64,000 bases of DNA from NCBI RefSeq assembly GCF_014656295.1, contig NZ_BNCD01000030.1, forward strand, positions 1 to 64,000, written 5' to 3'. The notes under the pieces are model-generated. The model saw nothing but the letters and a program-made list of their open reading frames with translations, made no database searches and was not told where the DNA came from. Below, piece after piece: positions 62,269 through 64,000 of the stretch. The position numbers were made by a program, and so were the translations under genes. Source of the stretch: Streptomyces sulfonofaciens (lineage in GTDB: Bacteria; Actinomycetota; Actinomycetes; Streptomycetales; Streptomycetaceae). Within the stretch, counting starts at the first letter, position 1; every line of letters starts with the position of its first letter.

Positions 62269-64000
62269 GTGAACGCCACCCCCGCACCCGACGCCCGTCC
62301 CGGCCCCCCGGTGGACGGCGTCCGCGCCGCCACCCACACCCCGCCGGGCCCGGAAGCCCGCACGGACCCGGAAGCCCGCACGGTCCCGCGGCAGATGAAC
62401 ACGGCCGTGCAGGCAGAACCACCGCCCGGCAGCCCCGCCCCCCTGCCGTGCCACCCCGCCCCGCCGGGCCGCCCCGACCCCCTGGAGCACCCTGACCCGC
62501 TGGACCACCCTGACCCGGGCGCCGCGGCGCAGGCGGCCGCCATCGAGAATCTGCTCCGCTGCTGGACCAGGGAGAACGACCTCCGCGCCGCCGGCCGCCA
62601 CACCCTGCGCATCCCCCTCGAAGCCGACGGGACCTGCCTTCTCGTCCCCGTGCACTACTGGTCGCCCACCGGATGGCACCGCTTCGGCCGCCCGGTCCTC
62701 GAAGGAGCTCCGACAGGGAGCCCCGCCCTCGACGCCGTCGCCCTCGCCACCCTCCTGGCCCGCGAGGCCGCCCACGCGGCCGCCCACGCGGCGGGCCGGG
62801 GAGCGAGCCGTCCGGCGGACGCGGGCGCTCTGGCCCGCGAGGCGGCCGGGGCCTCCCGCGCCGGTGAGGGCGGCGACCTGGTCGCACGCGTAGCGGACTC
62901 GGCGCGGCGCACCGCGGTGTTCATCGCCGAGCGCCGCCGCCGGACCGACGACGAGCCGGATCTCTTCCTCGCCGCCGAGCAGTCCCTGGTACTCGGTCAC
63001 CCCCTGCATCCGACCCCGAAGAGCCGCGAGGGACTGGCCGACGACGAGGCACTGCGCTACTCGCCCGAACTCCGCGGCTCCTTCCCGCTGCACTGGCTGG
63101 CCGTCGACCGCGCCGTACTCGCCCAGGACTCCGCCTGGACCGAGCGCGGCCGGGTGATCCCCGCGGAGCGGCTCACCCACCGGCTGGCCGGGGAGGACCT
63201 GCCGCTGCCCCGGGGCTTTGCCGCACTGCCCCTGCACCCCCTGCAGATGCGCGACCTCCTCCGCAGGACCCCCGTCGCGGCACTGGTCGACGCGGGCCTG
63301 CTGCGACCGCTCGGCCCCCACGGCGATCCCTGGCACCCCACATCCTCCGTCCGCACCGTGCACCGCCCCGGCGCACCCGCGATGCTCAAGCTCTCCCTGG
63401 GGCTGCGCATCACCAACTCCCGCCGCGAGAACCTCCGCAAGGAACTGCACCGCGGCGTCGAGGTCCACCGGCTGCTGCGCAGCGGCCTCGACGCCCAGTG
63501 GCAGGCCGCCCACCCCGGCTTCGGCATCGTCCGCGACCCGGCCTGGGTGGCCGTCGACGGCGCGGACGGCCTGCCGATCCCCGGAGTCGACGTGATGATC
63601 AGGCACAACCCGTTCAGCCCCGGCGACGACGCCTCGTGCATCGCCGCGCTCGTCTCCCCGCGGCCCGTGACGGCGCCGACCGACCGGGCCGCCGGCACCG
63701 GCCACGCGGCACTGCCACGACCGGGCGCATCCGGCACCGGGGCCGCCGGGCACGGCGCACCGGAGCGCAAGGAGGGCGCGGGCACCGTGATGCGCTCCCG
63801 GCTGGCCGAGATCGTCACGCGGCTCGCCCACCGCACCGGCCGGCCCCGGCACGCCGTCGCCACCGAGTGGTTCCTGCGCTACCTGGAGCAGGTCGTGCGC
63901 CCCGTGCTCTGGTTGGACGGCGAGGCGGGCGTGGCGCTGGAGGCGCACCAGCAGAACACACTCGTCCTGCTCGACCCCGACGGCTGGCCCATCGGCGGCC
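62269..64000 (+). CDS. IucA/IucC-family (NIS) siderophore synthetase, 5' part
   Basis: The open frame runs off the right edge (577 codons present). After a disordered Pro-rich start, the IucA/IucC domain begins near 62521 (AAQAAAIENLLRCWTREND). Family-typical pieces include LVLGHPLHPTPKSREGL, RGSFPLHWLAVDR, FAALPLHPLQM, TSSVRTVHRPGAPAMLKLSL and ITNSRRENLRKELHRGVEVH. These enzymes condense citrate or dicarboxylates with amines in siderophore assembly, using ATP. GTG 62269 has AAGGAAG upstream; an alternative ATG at 62089 overlaps the aminotransferase stop and would add 60 Arg/Pro-rich residues. The 3' end is outside the window. Confidence 0.92.
   Translation, partial: MNATPAPDARPGPPVDGVRAATHTPPGPEARTDPEARTVPRQMNTAVQAEPPPGSPAPLPCHPAPPGRPDPLEHPDPLDHPDPGAAAQAAAIENLLRCWTRENDLRAAGRHTLRIPLEADGTCLLVPVHYWSPTGWHRFGRPVLEGAPTGSPALDAVALATLLAREAAHAAAHAAGRGASRPADAGALAREAAGASRAGEGGDLVARVADSARRTAVFIAERRRRTDDEPDLFLAAEQSLVLGHPLHPTPKSREGLADDEALRYSPELRGSFPLHWLAVDRAVLAQDSAWTERGRVIPAERLTHRLAGEDLPLPRGFAALPLHPLQMRDLLRRTPVAALVDAGLLRPLGPHGDPWHPTSSVRTVHRPGAPAMLKLSLGLRITNSRRENLRKELHRGVEVHRLLRSGLDAQWQAAHPGFGIVRDPAWVAVDGADGLPIPGVDVMIRHNPFSPGDDASCIAALVSPRPVTAPTDRAAGTGHAALPRPGASGTGAAGHGAPERKEGAGTVMRSRLAEIVTRLAHRTGRPRHAVATEWFLRYLEQVVRPVLWLDGEAGVALEAHQQNTLVLLDPDGWPIGG

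Noticed and set aside
61264..63948. Long minus-strand open frame opposite the siderophore genes
   Set aside because: Antisense to two genes with strong family motifs on the + strand; its product is low complexity.

Overview
The window is high-GC DNA (about 70% or more G+C, strong third-position GC bias, many GTG starts) from a Streptomyces chromosome. The evidence is gene content and order, which match from memory the Streptomyces coelicolor interval from the osa/ftsK genes through recA, miaB/miaA and hflX to a siderophore locus. No phage, transposon, CRISPR array or tRNA gene was seen. The DNA looks like core chromosome with an accessory siderophore locus beginning at the right edge.

Left part (1-18.5 kb): the 3' end of a 5S rRNA with its terminator, then a shortened DegT-like protein. 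Next is the osmoadaptation group: osaC (minus strand; kinase, PAS, GAF and PP2C signalling protein) divergent from osaA (1842-residue hybrid histidine kinase with a long HAMP array) and osaB (response regulator without a DNA-binding domain). Then come ftsK, a RodZ-like membrane protein, and the tightly packed set rimO-pgsA-cinA(pncC) followed by clgR, regulator of Clp protease genes.

Middle (18.5-32.3 kb): a Nei/Fpg glycosylase and the giant helicase lhr (minus strand), an AraC regulator with azlC-azlD, a conserved protein of unknown function, a DUF3046 protein, an AI-2E-family membrane protein, and recA-recX behind an SOS-type promoter.

32.3-45.1 kb holds small metabolic and regulatory units: a TetR regulator divergent from a SnoaL-like protein, sharing two palindromic operators; a cysteine dioxygenase-rhodanese operon preceded by a short Cys/Arg leader peptide; an FAD monooxygenase; the gluABCD glutamate ABC transporter; and a two-component system convergent with a TAXI solute-binding lipoprotein-like gene.

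Right part (45.1-64 kb): miaB and miaA (tRNA i6A37 modification) flanking a LigB-like gene and a disordered small protein; then dapF, the RelA/SpoT homologue rshA, a secreted M1 peptidase, and hflX. Next are two tandem trypsin-like lipoproteins, the second missing the His and Asp part of the protease core. At the right edge are a diaminobutyrate aminotransferase and the start of an IucA/IucC (NIS) siderophore synthetase.

The most notable observations are the sulfur-linked leader peptide (35654-35740), the pseudoprotease paralogue (59665-60297), the exact 276-bp HAMP repeat array, the degenerate (p)ppGpp synthetase motifs of RshA, and a series of decaying intergenic tandem repeats (units of 14-37 bp) scattered across the window.
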